The notes under the pieces were generated by a model, which was given only the letters and a program-made list of their open reading frames with translations, was not told where the DNA came from and made no database searches. A stretch of DNA of 60,852 nucleotides from UBA7434 sp042090785 (GTDB lineage: Bacteria; Pseudomonadota; Gammaproteobacteria; Pseudomonadales; UBA7434): assembly GCA_042090785.1 (NCBI GenBank), contig JBELIP010000013.1, positions 1-60,852 of the forward strand. Direction: 5' to 3'. Below, piece by piece: positions 25,980 to 35,470 of the stretch. The position numbers were made by a program, and so were the translations under genes. How positions within the stretch are numbered: position 1 is the stretch's first letter; each line of letters starts with the position of its first letter.

Positions 25980-26921
25980 ATGAATAATAAGAATCCAAAA
26001 TCTGTTGCTGCACTGCCTTACGCGAAAGCCATTTGTTATTCCGGTTATCGCGATGGCCAAAGTCCAGAGACAGATGCCTTGCCTACATACGATGAAGTTA
26101 AACAAGATTTACTCATTTTAAAAGGCCAGTGGCAGTCGCTGCGTTTGTATGCCAGTGATGCGCATTCTGAAACGGTATTGGATGTTATTGATAAAGAGAA
26201 TATGCCCTTTGATGTCATGCTAGGCGCATATATTACGGCGGAATTAAGCAACCCTGAATGTCCTTGGGGTGCTGATTATTCGGCAGAAGAGCTCAAAAAA
26301 AATAAAGCGCATAACCAAACAGAAATTACTAAGTTAATAAGCTTGGCGAATACTTATAACAATATTGTGAGTTCGGTTTCTATAGGTAACGAAGCGTCGG
26401 TGAGTTGGACTGACCACATGGTGCCTGTTGAAAGTTTATGTGATTATGCAAAACGCCTTAAATCTTCGGTTAGTCAGCCGGTAACGTTTTGCGAAAACTA
26501 TGTGCCATGGTTAGATAAGTTAAAACCTCTGGTTGACGAAATAGATTTTATTTCTATTCATACTTACCCAGTATGGGAATATAAAACAATTCAAGAAGGC
26601 TTGTCGTATACCATTGATAATTATAACGCTGTTGCGCATGCGTATCCTGATGTACAGGTTGTTATTACCGAGGCAGGATGGGCGACTAAGTCAAACGATC
26701 AGGGTATTGATGCTGATAAAGTGAATGAGGTTTATCAAAAGCAGTACTTTCAGCAGTTAATGGATTGGGCTGAGCAAGAGCAGGTGTTAATTTACTTTTT
26801 TGAAGCTTTTGATGAAAACTGGAAAGGTTCAAGTGACCCGTTAGAGCCTGAAAAACATTGGGGCTTATATAAAACGGATAGAACACCTAAGTTGGCTATG
26901 GATACGCGCGCGCAAGGTTAA
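25980..26921 (+). CDS. glycoside hydrolase family 17 (beta-1,3-glucanase-like), second copy
   Basis: This is a 313-aa GH17 protein. The acid/base strand is VSIGNEAS (Glu138) and the nucleophile strand is VVITEAGWATK (Glu231). SLRLYASDAH near residue 53 and DFISIHTYPVWEY (about 179-191) are other GH17 landmarks. Like its neighbour it lacks a secretion signal. Divergence between the tandem copies suggests different chain-length or branching preferences. It ends 14 bases before a convergent photolyase gene. Confidence 0.88.
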   Translation: MNNKNPKSVAALPYAKAICYSGYRDGQSPETDALPTYDEVKQDLLILKGQWQSLRLYASDAHSETVLDVIDKENMPFDVMLGAYITAELSNPECPWGADYSAEELKKNKAHNQTEITKLISLANTYNNIVSSVSIGNEASVSWTDHMVPVESLCDYAKRLKSSVSQPVTFCENYVPWLDKLKPLVDEIDFISIHTYPVWEYKTIQEGLSYTIDNYNAVAHAYPDVQVVITEAGWATKSNDQGIDADKVNEVYQKQYFQQLMDWAEQEQVLIYFFEAFDENWKGSSDPLEPEKHWGLYKTDRTPKLAMDTRAQG

Positions 26922-26935
26922 CGCTTTAAAAGCAC

Positions 26936-28399
26936 TTACTGCCTAACATGTCGGCGTAAAATACGTTGGCTTTCTTGTTTTACCATCGGCCGGTTTCGGT
27001 ACTCCCACAATAATTCTCGGGCATTTCTGCCTGTCTCTTCAATATTAACTATCGGCGCCGGATAATCTCGACCCAGTTGAAAGTTAAGCATTTGCTCTTC
27101 CATGGGTGTAATTAACCAAGGCTTATGCGCCAATGTATTGGGTAGTGTTTTTAGCTCGGGAAGCCACTGCTGAATAAATTCTGCGTTGGGGTCTTTATCT
27201 TCTGCTTGTTTAGTGGGGTTATAAATCCGAATGGTATGTATGCCAACAACACCAGCTTGCATTTGAAACTGCGGGTAATGAATACCCGGTTCGAAATCGA
27301 GAAATAGCCGCGCAAGATGCTCAACACCTAAACGCCAGTCTACTAATAAGTGATGGCATAAAAAACTCACCAACATAGCGCGTGAACGAAAGTTGATATA
27401 CCCAGTTTGTTGTAAGCAGCGCATAGAGGCATCAATTAATGGGTAGCCTGTTTTGCCTTGTTGCCATGCTTTTAAATGAGTAATGGATTCATTGGAATCG
27501 GCATCATGATAAGGGAAATCATAATAGGCGCGATTAATTGGCCGCCATTCCATGTCGGATTCGTTATCAAATTTTTGCATGAAATGGCAGTGCCAATGCA
27601 GGCGGGATGCGAGTGCTACTAAACTTCTGCGCCAACCGGGTTTTTTCCAGTGTTGTAATAATGTCTGGTACATTTCTCGTAAGCTAATATTACCCCAAGC
27701 TAAATAGGGCGATAGCCTTGAGCAGTATTTTCGACTGTTAAGTGGGCTTGAGATATTCCAGTAATAATCGATGCCGCGTTTTTCATGAAAGTTGTTTAGG
27801 GTGTTCCATGCTTGTTCAGAGCCTCCAAGTTGAAAGTCTGGGTTAACAACTTGCCAGTCTTGAATGAGTGCGGGCGGAACTGTAAGGCTTGAATGAAGTG
27901 TTAGCTTAGCCCAATGAATTTCATTAAGTTGTGGATTGGCTAAGGGGGCGCGCATAACGCGCTTCCAAAGTTTATCCCAGTCACGTCTATTTTTAGCGCC
28001 ACGAATAACTGCGCCTTGCTGAAATTCGTGCCAGTCAATATGATTTTCTTGCATCCATTGCATGACAGCAATATCACGTTTGTAAGTGGCAGCAATGCCG
28101 ACTTCTTGGTGGCTATACAGAGAGGCAATGCCATGCTCAGTTTGAAGCGCTTTGAATACGTCGAGCGCTTCGCCGTAGGCAATATAAAGCATGCCGTTAA
28201 CGCTATTGAGTTGTTGCTGAATAGCTTGCAGTGACTGCCAGATAAAGCGCCAATGCCGAATATCGTAGTGAGGGTTGTTAATTAAGCTGGGCTCAATAAT
28301 ATACAGCAATACTAAAGCGTTAGATTTTTTGCTGGCTTGCAATAACGGTGGGTGATCCGTTAAACGTAAATCGCGTTTTAGCCAAACAATATCGATCAT
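26936..28399 (-). CDS. cryptochrome/deoxyribodipyrimidine photolyase family protein
   Basis: This 487-aa flavoprotein has an N-terminal alpha/beta antenna domain (starting IVWLKRDLRLTDH) and a C-terminal FAD-binding helical domain with GGSEQAW, SRLSPYLAWGNIS, TGYPLIDASMRCLQQTGYINFRSR and the DWR region. Such proteins repair UV pyrimidine dimers with light or act as photoreceptors. The N-terminus of the FAD domain and the NPTKQAEDKDPNAEFIQQWL segment place it in a proteobacterial photolyase-like group that is not class I PhrB, so the substrate is uncertain. Its start overlaps the DASH gene end by 4 bases. Confidence 0.88.
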   Translation of the reverse strand: MIDIVWLKRDLRLTDHPPLLQASKKSNALVLLYIIEPSLINNPHYDIRHWRFIWQSLQAIQQQLNSVNGMLYIAYGEALDVFKALQTEHGIASLYSHQEVGIAATYKRDIAVMQWMQENHIDWHEFQQGAVIRGAKNRRDWDKLWKRVMRAPLANPQLNEIHWAKLTLHSSLTVPPALIQDWQVVNPDFQLGGSEQAWNTLNNFHEKRGIDYYWNISSPLNSRKYCSRLSPYLAWGNISLREMYQTLLQHWKKPGWRRSLVALASRLHWHCHFMQKFDNESDMEWRPINRAYYDFPYHDADSNESITHLKAWQQGKTGYPLIDASMRCLQQTGYINFRSRAMLVSFLCHHLLVDWRLGVEHLARLFLDFEPGIHYPQFQMQAGVVGIHTIRIYNPTKQAEDKDPNAEFIQQWLPELKTLPNTLAHKPWLITPMEEQMLNFQLGRDYPAPIVNIEETGRNARELLWEYRNRPMVKQESQRILRRHVRQ

Positions 28400-29874
28400 T
28401 GAATGGGCCAGCCATTGGCATCAATAGAATCGATTAGCGATTCACTGGCGTGCACGCTAGCATCCTTGCCCAGCCATTGTTTGATGTATTCACCTTTAGG
28501 GTCAAACCGTTGCTGTTGTTTGGTTAAATCAAAGTGACGGCCGTCGGCATGAATGCTTTTTGGGTCTTTACTGCGCGGGTCAGCACCGACGCCGGCAAGG
28601 TATTGCCAATTGCCCCAGTTTGCAGCGGGGTCATAATCAATAAGTTGCGTCTCAAAATAAGCGGCACCGTAGCGCCAGTCGAGTTGAAGCTCATTGACAA
28701 AGCAGCTAGCAACAATTTGCCGGCCACGATTGGACATATAACCCGTTTTGTTCAGTTGCGTCATGCAAGCATTCACCAGCGGGTAGGGGGTGTTGCCATC
28801 AGTCCAGCATTTAAATCGGTCGGGATAAAAACTAGAAAGGGGCCGGCGATTATCAATGCCACTAAAGCGAAATAACTTGTGTTGATAAATAAGCGCATAC
28901 CAGAAAAAGTATTCACGCCAAAGTATTTCAAAAAATATCCAGTAACTGGAATCACTGCGTTCATGTTGTTGTTCGAAATGATGCAATGCAGCAATGACTT
29001 GTCGAGCGGATAATGAGCCATTGGCTAGCCAGGCAGAGAATTTAGTAGAGTTTTGCCAACCACCTAATGCATTGCGAACGCTTTTGTACTGGTGCGCGCG
29101 CCGGTCAGAAAAGTAGTGCTGTAAATGTGCTAGCGCAGACTGCTCGCCACCATAAAACGTCTCTTCAGTAGCGGTGTCGTTATCTGATGCTGGTAACTCA
29201 AGTGCGGTATCAATATCATGGACCCAGTGCTCGGCTAACTGCGAGTAATTACTCGGTGATAATGCTACGGGTTTGGGTAAAGCATATTTTTCTATTAAGG
29301 GATCATCAATAATAAGCAGTTGTTTTTTAATTGCGGTTTCAACTAGGCGGCGAAATTTTGAAAAGCTAGGGATAAAGGCTTGCAGCGCTGGGTTTAAATG
29401 CCGTTGTTCAATATCAATCTGCGTTAGCTTACTAATATCGTGTTGGTTAATTAGGCTTAGGTTGTCCAGCTCATGCCATTGAATGTTATTGGCGCTGGCT
29501 AGCTGTTCATTGTTTTCGCGCAACCACTGCCATTGCTGCTGTTCTTCAACAGCGGGGTGTAAGCTTCTATACACCTGTTCAACGTTATATTGCTTTATGA
29601 GCTTAGGTAAAACGGTTAGCGGGTCACCTGCAAAAATGAGCAGTTGCTGGCCTTCGCTTTCTAGTTGACGTTTGAGTTGTTTAAGGCTTTGCGATAAAAA
29701 TTGGCGACGATGTTGCCCCATGCGTATTTGTTGATAGCGACCGGCGGTTAACCATTGTGGTTCAATGCAATAAACCACTAAAAGATGGTCCACCGATTGT
29801 GCTGCTTGGGCAAAGCAATGGTTGTCGTTGCGGCGCAGGTCGTTGCCCAGCCAGTAAAGTCCTGTTTTTTGCAT
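28396..29874 (-). CDS. DASH-family cryptochrome / ssDNA photolyase
   Basis: This 492-aa protein starts with the photolyase antenna domain (GLYWLGNDLRRNDN) and has the DASH signature in the FAD domain: YKSVRNAL, a FEILWREYFFW helix, TGYMSNRGRQIVAS and WGNWQYLAGVGADPR. Cry-DASH proteins repair cyclobutane dimers in single-stranded DNA and may signal in light. It is the first gene of a two-gene photolyase operon. The Gln-rich middle of the antenna domain is somewhat variable but in frame throughout. Confidence 0.93.
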   Translation of the reverse strand: MQKTGLYWLGNDLRRNDNHCFAQAAQSVDHLLVVYCIEPQWLTAGRYQQIRMGQHRRQFLSQSLKQLKRQLESEGQQLLIFAGDPLTVLPKLIKQYNVEQVYRSLHPAVEEQQQWQWLRENNEQLASANNIQWHELDNLSLINQHDISKLTQIDIEQRHLNPALQAFIPSFSKFRRLVETAIKKQLLIIDDPLIEKYALPKPVALSPSNYSQLAEHWVHDIDTALELPASDNDTATEETFYGGEQSALAHLQHYFSDRRAHQYKSVRNALGGWQNSTKFSAWLANGSLSARQVIAALHHFEQQHERSDSSYWIFFEILWREYFFWYALIYQHKLFRFSGIDNRRPLSSFYPDRFKCWTDGNTPYPLVNACMTQLNKTGYMSNRGRQIVASCFVNELQLDWRYGAAYFETQLIDYDPAANWGNWQYLAGVGADPRSKDPKSIHADGRHFDLTKQQQRFDPKGEYIKQWLGKDASVHASESLIDSIDANGWPIQ

Positions 29875-30337
29875 AGTTTGTATCGTTAGGGGCGTGCGCC
29901 GGATAGCGTAAAAATAATCTATTATTTTTATACGTTCATTACTTATTTCAGACCACTTCTTTCCGTTCTTCCCTTTGTTTCCTGTCTTTTCTGGCGTAGC
30001 TTATCAGGGTCGATTTTCGATGCTGAATTCTTGTTACAAAATGATACAAAGTGATGGGGGGTTGGAGGTATTTTCTGGGCAAATTTATCATATAGTAAAC
30101 ATTAGCGAATACAGCGTTGCTGGTTGCTAACCGTAAGGGTTCACGGCGCAATTAAGCGTTTTTTTACTTCAGGTTGTCGGTTTAAGCTATTGTTATTGTT
30201 GGTTTATTTTTTGTGGCTTAGATTTATTCCTATGTACGGAATGTTATGTACGAAGTGTTATTGTGGCGCAATGACATTGTTAAAGGAAAATATAAAAATA
30301 ATTTAAAGTCGTATTAATAATAAAAAGGCTTTCCCGA
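29875..30337. other. divergent intergenic region, no gene seen
   Basis: About 460 bases separate the DASH photolyase gene (minus) from the DUF1501 gene (plus). Short overlapping frames on both strands have no ribosome-binding sites and no family match. I saw no clear promoter or regulator site. Confidence 0.5.
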
Positions 30338-31798
30338 ATGACATTAAAGTTAAAAGACGTATCAAGGCGAAACTTCATTAAACAAAGTGCTTGCTTGGGC
30401 TCGGCGGCAGCTATTCAGTCTTTTGGTTTAGCCGGTTTGCTGGGTGCGTCTAAAAGTCTTGCGGCCGAGGATTATAAGGCGCTGGTATTTATATTTTTAG
30501 ATGGCGGTAACGATGCCTTTAATATGTTGGTACCACGCGGTGCGGGTCAGTTGCGTGATGATTATGAGGCAGGGCGACGAATTGTTGCTTTGCCTGCGGG
30601 TGATTTGCAAGCGATTAACTTAGCCGCGCCGGCCTCCATTTATGGTGGCGAAAATTACAATGATTTTGGTTTGCATCCTGCCTGCGGTCATATGGCTGAT
30701 TTATTTAATAATGAAGAAATGTCAGTGATTTGTAATGTGGGTAATCTTTATGAGCCGACGACACGCGATCAATTTTTTAATGGCGGTAGCACGTTACCTC
30801 CCCAGTTGTTTTCGCATGCTGACCAGCAGCAGCAGTTTCAAAGTGAGCCAGCATTGCCTTTTCGTTTTGGTTGGGGTGGCCGTTTAGCTGAGTTAACTCA
30901 AAGCTATAATAGTGCGGCTACGGTGTCACCGTTAATATCTATGTCGGGTTTAAATGCTTTTCAAGTGAGTAGAGACAGTGTTTTAAACCCCTACGCCTTA
31001 GGTACTAATGGCGTAACGCCATTGTGGAATTACAACGGTGCTAGAAAAACCATGGTTGAAGACTCGATGGCTTCCATTGATGGGTCTTCTCATTTAATGA
31101 TGCAAAAACATCGCGATATATTTAACTCGGCGATTCAAGCTGAGTCGATTGTTAACGGTGCTTTTGCTGAGGCTGATAGTACGGGTGTTGATTACGATGC
31201 TATTTTTGCCGCGGCTGGTACAGCAGATTCTAAACTGGGTAATCAATTAAAGACGGTTGCAAAAATGATAGCGGGCCGAGCATCCACTGGGAATAATCGT
31301 CCGGTGTATTTTGTTAAGGTGACTGGTTTTGATGCGCACCAAAACTTATTGGCCGACCATAACGTTTTAATGGGCGAGCTGAGTGCGGCATTAAAGGGGT
31401 TTCGCGATGCACTCACGCAGCAAAATGATTTTGATAAAGTACTTAGCTTTGTCGGTTCGGAATTTGGCCGAACATTAACGCCTAATGGTGATGATGCAAG
31501 CACGGGTACTGATCATGCTTGGGGTGGTCATGCTCTCGTGATGGGTGGCATGATTAATGGTGGGCAATTATTTGGTGAGCATCCCGATTTAAAATTAGGC
31601 CAGGGCTTGGATGCCAGTAATGGAAGAGGCCGATGGGTGCCCACCACAGCAACCACACAATGTGTGTCGGTGATTGCGCATTGGTTTGGTGTTGATAAGC
31701 CTGATTTGCCTCAGTTATTTCCAACCGTGGCAAACTTTGCAGACCCATTTCATAGTGACGCGAACTTAGGTTTTATTAACCCAGGAGCAGGGGTATGA
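30338..31798 (+). CDS. DUF1501 family secreted protein (TAT signal)
   Basis: This 486-aa protein begins with a twin-arginine signal (SRRNFIKQSACLGSAAAIQS, Arg10-Arg11) and continues with the DUF1501 pattern: VFIFLDGGNDAFNMLVPR, an HADQQQQFQS segment, FGWGGRLAEL, and GSEFGRTLTPNGDDASTGTDHAWGGHALVMGG. DUF1501 belongs to the alkaline phosphatase/sulfatase-like superfamily, but its activity is unknown. It is exported folded through TAT. Such genes very often precede a DUF1800 gene, as here, with a 4-base overlap. Confidence 0.92.
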   Translation: MTLKLKDVSRRNFIKQSACLGSAAAIQSFGLAGLLGASKSLAAEDYKALVFIFLDGGNDAFNMLVPRGAGQLRDDYEAGRRIVALPAGDLQAINLAAPASIYGGENYNDFGLHPACGHMADLFNNEEMSVICNVGNLYEPTTRDQFFNGGSTLPPQLFSHADQQQQFQSEPALPFRFGWGGRLAELTQSYNSAATVSPLISMSGLNAFQVSRDSVLNPYALGTNGVTPLWNYNGARKTMVEDSMASIDGSSHLMMQKHRDIFNSAIQAESIVNGAFAEADSTGVDYDAIFAAAGTADSKLGNQLKTVAKMIAGRASTGNNRPVYFVKVTGFDAHQNLLADHNVLMGELSAALKGFRDALTQQNDFDKVLSFVGSEFGRTLTPNGDDASTGTDHAWGGHALVMGGMINGGQLFGEHPDLKLGQGLDASNGRGRWVPTTATTQCVSVIAHWFGVDKPDLPQLFPTVANFADPFHSDANLGFINPGAGV

Positions 31799-34700
31799 AT
31801 ATGTTCCGTTTGCTTTCAATAAGTGTATTCGCTGCAGCTTTATTATTTGCGAGTATCTTTACATTCGCTCAAGAGCAATTTACCTATCGAGTTTTTATTG
31901 ATACGGATAATGCGGCCACTAACAACGGCTGTAGTTATGATGTTGGTACTTTAGCAAGCCCTAACGATATGGGTGGTTTTGAACACTACCTTGAGTTAGC
32001 TATGCTTGCCCCTGGTGTGATTGATCAATACGGTATAAGCGGACAGGTGATTGCTTGCGATAATGGTGCTTGGGATTATACGAACCCAACAGCGTTGTCG
32101 AGTGACCTATGGACGACAACATTAAATCAAGCACCTCAGCCTGATAGTGTTGAAGCCTTTATTCCAAGCAGCATACTTGATGGCGCTCATCAAGTTCGCG
32201 TGGTTTTGCAAGCAGAAAATAATATGAGTCAAGCCGTGGATAGTTTAGCCGCTGATGCTGGCTCGGCAATCGTATTCCATTTGGCATCTACCGAAAACAT
32301 TCCAATACTCCCTAATGCTGCACTGATTTTATTGTTATTGATTCTTGCAGCCGTTGCAGTAAAAGCTAAACAGCTACGCAATTCTATTTCTGGTTTTATT
32401 ATTATTGTTGGTTTAAGTGGCACGCTCTATGTGAATAACGTTGATGGTGAGTTGAACAACCATTGTACGTTGTGGGGTTGGTGCATTGATTGGACTAATG
32501 AGCTACCAATAGCTTCTGATGCTGTTGGTGATACTGGTGATACGGCCATCGATTTATATGATGTTTATATGGCTGAAACAGTGGATGGAGATATTGCCAT
32601 TCGTATTGATGTGGCTGATGTCTCTAATGCCTGTTTATCATTATTACCCTGCGATGCTAATGCTTCATGCAGTAATGAGCCTGCAGGTTATAGCTGTACC
32701 TGTAATCAGGATTTTTCTGGCGATGGTAGCTTTTGTGCTTATACACCGAATGGTGACGATGATGGAGACCTGATTGACCAGTTAGTCGATAACTGCCCTA
32801 CAGTCCCTAACCCATTACAGTCTGATCTCGATGCCGATGGCGTTGGCGATCTTTGCGATGCAACACCTAACCCTTTTGTGTCTTTAAATGTTATTAATGA
32901 CCTGGCTATAGAAAAAAATCAGCAATTAGCGCAGTTTAGTATTGTGCGCAGTTCGGGCACGGCAGAGATAACGATTCACTATAGTCTTGCAGGTAACCCT
33001 AACCCTGTTAAAGGTTCGGCATCGGCAGATGATTACCAATTGGTTTATGCCGATGGCAGTTTAGTCGGGCAGACAATAACACTAGCAGAAAATCAGAACT
33101 CAAGAGTTATTGAGTTGCAGCCAATAGATGATGAACTTCATGAAGTGCCAGAGATGCTTCAGCTAACCTTGGCTAATGGTACAGGCTATGCCCTTAATAG
33201 TGGTATTACCGCCAGTTTAATGATTGCCGATGCTAGCAACGATAGTGCTAATGCGAAAGTGTTCTTTGGTGTCTTTGCGCCACAAGGTGATGCGGTTACT
33301 TCGGGTTCGGGCGTGTTAAGCCTTATTGTTGATGGTGACAATGATAACGCCTTATTGAATTATAACTTTTCCAATTTAAGTGCCGAGCAAACTGACCAGC
33401 ATATTCACTTATCGCCATCAGGCACTGTTATTAAAGATGTCAATGCCTATGGCAGTGTTTATGATTTTGCATGGGATTTAGCACCGGGTGGTATTTTTAC
33501 TACCGAGCAGGCCATGCTTGATGCGCTATTCAACGGCGAGTTTTACATTAATATTCATACGGCAAATTATCCAGCGGGTGAAATTTCAGCAAGCTTTATT
33601 TATAACGAAGCTATTGAGCCGCCCGAAGAAACTGAGTTAACGGCTGATGATGTTGATAGAGATATTATTCGCTTTTTAACGCAGGCGACATTTGGTGCTA
33701 CCCCAGAACAATACACTGCATTACGCAGTCAAATTGCTACCGATGGCAGTAATCGATTACAAGTTTATAGTGATTGGATAGACGAGCAGGTTGCCTTACC
33801 GCAAACCAGTATGTATGACTTAATGGAAAGTGGTGTGCCACTGTTTTCTTATGGTGATACACCTTCAGGAATGTATGGTACGTCTGAGCCAACCTATCAT
33901 TTACGTCGCGATGCGTTTTGGCCGATGGCCGTGTATGGCAAGGATCAGTTACGGCAGCGAATGGCATTTGCCTTAAGCCAAATTTTAGTGGTGAGTGATG
34001 CTCAAGCGACTATTCGCAAGGGGCATCGTGGCGCAGCTAATTATTGGGACCATCTCGCCAGTCATGCTTTTGGTTTTTATAACGATGCATTACATGATAC
34101 GGCTTTGCATCCTGTTATGGGAACGTGGTTGAGTCATCTGCGCAATAAAAAGTCGGACCCAAGCGTAGGCTCTTATCCCGATGAGAACTTCGCGCGCGAA
34201 GTTATGCAGTTGTTTAGTTTTGGTTTGGTTCACCGTGCTAAAGATGGGAGCCTACTTTTAGGCGAAGATAACTTACCCATAGCAACTTACGATAACGATG
34301 TTATTCGCGATATGGCCAGGGTGTTTACGGGGCTTGGGTTTAGTTACATAACTCAAAATGGCGTTAAAACCGTGAACAATTATTATGATCGCGGTGACCA
34401 AGCTTATAATCAACAGCATCGTTGGACTAACCCGATGAAGTTTTTTGTTGCATGGCATGATTATGATGCAAAGACTTTATTTACTGACAATGGTGTCCCT
34501 GTTGTTATTGATGCGGCTACTAGTCAATCAACAAATGCCGCTGATGCAGAGTTAAGATTTGTTATTGATGCGTTGGTAAACCACCAAACAACGGCACCTT
34601 TTATTGGTCGTTTATTGATACAGCGTTTTGTGACCTCTAACCCAAGTGCTAATTATATTGAGCGTGTTGCCAATGCTTTTGGTGGCAGTGGCGATTTAAC

Positions 34701-35400
34701 TGCAGTGATAAAAACTATTTTATTAGACCCAGAAGCGCGCAATCCGAATGTGCTTAATTCAACGACTTACGGCAAGTTAAAAGAGCCGGTATTGCAGTTG
34801 GCCGCGACTATGCGCTTATTGCAGGCAAGCTCTCAAATAAGTTTTAACGACAGCGCTTCACCGTTATATCCATTACGTGATTTTTATGATGAAGGCGCAA
34901 GTTTAATGCGCATTGAAAACCTTGGTCTCGGTCAGCGTTCGCTGGGTGCTGATTCGGTATTTAATTTCTATTTACCCGATTTTTCACCGACGGGTGAATT
35001 AGCCAGTCAGTCATTGGTCGCGCCCGAGTTTCAGTTAATGACCGAGTCGCAAATTTTTGCGACGATGAATATTTATAATCGCTTGCTCAGTGAGAATATG
35101 TATTCTTATCGCTCGCTTAACTTCTCTAACTTTACGGCAGAGCAATTAAAAGTTAAATTAAACCCAGCGCGCTTGCAGGCAATTTTTCTGGCTACGGCAG
35201 GTTCCAATATGGATAAAGCCGAAGCGATAGTCGACTATTTGGATTTTTACTTGAGTGCAGGTAAGTTGAAATACACCAGTAATACCGGTACCCGTGACGC
35301 TTTAATTCAAGCCATTGCATCGGCAGGTAGCGAGCTTGATCGTTTTAAAAATGCAGTTTATGGCGTTAATGTCAGCCCAGAGTTTTTAATTCAGCAGTAA
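31795..35400 (+). CDS. large secreted DUF1800 protein with EGF-like, TSP3, Calx-beta-like and CHRD domains
   Basis: This is a 1201-aa modular exported protein. It has a signal peptide (1-25), an unassigned N-terminal module, an internal IPILPNAALILLLL hydrophobic segment (about 165-192), an EGF-like cysteine module (about 279-317), Asp-rich calcium-binding TSP type 3 repeats (about 319-360), a Calx-beta-like stretch (about 365-475), a CHRD domain (about 485-605) and a C-terminal DUF1800 domain (about 620-1195, with FLTQATFGATPEQ, NFAREVMQLFSFGLV and SNPSANYI). DUF1800 function is unknown; it is paired with DUF1501 across marine bacteria. The internal IPTL-like segment looks like a sorting tail now in the middle, suggesting a past fusion. 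Probably cell-surface. Confidence 0.88.
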   Translation: MNMFRLLSISVFAAALLFASIFTFAQEQFTYRVFIDTDNAATNNGCSYDVGTLASPNDMGGFEHYLELAMLAPGVIDQYGISGQVIACDNGAWDYTNPTALSSDLWTTTLNQAPQPDSVEAFIPSSILDGAHQVRVVLQAENNMSQAVDSLAADAGSAIVFHLASTENIPILPNAALILLLLILAAVAVKAKQLRNSISGFIIIVGLSGTLYVNNVDGELNNHCTLWGWCIDWTNELPIASDAVGDTGDTAIDLYDVYMAETVDGDIAIRIDVADVSNACLSLLPCDANASCSNEPAGYSCTCNQDFSGDGSFCAYTPNGDDDGDLIDQLVDNCPTVPNPLQSDLDADGVGDLCDATPNPFVSLNVINDLAIEKNQQLAQFSIVRSSGTAEITIHYSLAGNPNPVKGSASADDYQLVYADGSLVGQTITLAENQNSRVIELQPIDDELHEVPEMLQLTLANGTGYALNSGITASLMIADASNDSANAKVFFGVFAPQGDAVTSGSGVLSLIVDGDNDNALLNYNFSNLSAEQTDQHIHLSPSGTVIKDVNAYGSVYDFAWDLAPGGIFTTEQAMLDALFNGEFYINIHTANYPAGEISASFIYNEAIEPPEETELTADDVDRDIIRFLTQATFGATPEQYTALRSQIATDGSNRLQVYSDWIDEQVALPQTSMYDLMESGVPLFSYGDTPSGMYGTSEPTYHLRRDAFWPMAVYGKDQLRQRMAFALSQILVVSDAQATIRKGHRGAANYWDHLASHAFGFYNDALHDTALHPVMGTWLSHLRNKKSDPSVGSYPDENFAREVMQLFSFGLVHRAKDGSLLLGEDNLPIATYDNDVIRDMARVFTGLGFSYITQNGVKTVNNYYDRGDQAYNQQHRWTNPMKFFVAWHDYDAKTLFTDNGVPVVIDAATSQSTNAADAELRFVIDALVNHQTTAPFIGRLLIQRFVTSNPSANYIERVANAFGGSGDLTAVIKTILLDPEARNPNVLNSTTYGKLKEPVLQLAATMRLLQASSQISFNDSASPLYPLRDFYDEGASLMRIENLGLGQRSLGADSVFNFYLPDFSPTGELASQSLVAPEFQLMTESQIFATMNIYNRLLSENMYSYRSLNFSNFTAEQLKVKLNPARLQAIFLATAGSNMDKAEAIVDYLDFYLSAGKLKYTSNTGTRDALIQAIASAGSELDRFKNAVYGVNVSPEFLIQQ

Positions 35401-35445
35401 CGCATGCGTTGTTCATTGCTCGCTATATTGCTCTCTATTTTAAAA

Positions 35446-35470
35446 CAAGCCGAATGATTTATTCGGCTTG
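35446..35470. terminator. convergent terminator hairpin containing the sulfatase stop codon
   Basis: A perfect 10-bp stem CAAGCCGAAT/ATTCGGCTTG (35446-35455 with 35461-35470) has a 5-base loop. On plus it is followed by CTTGCCTTTTT and on minus by GTTTTAAAA, so it can end both the DUF1800 gene and the sulfatase gene. The sulfatase TAA (35459-35461) lies at the loop. Confidence 0.7.
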
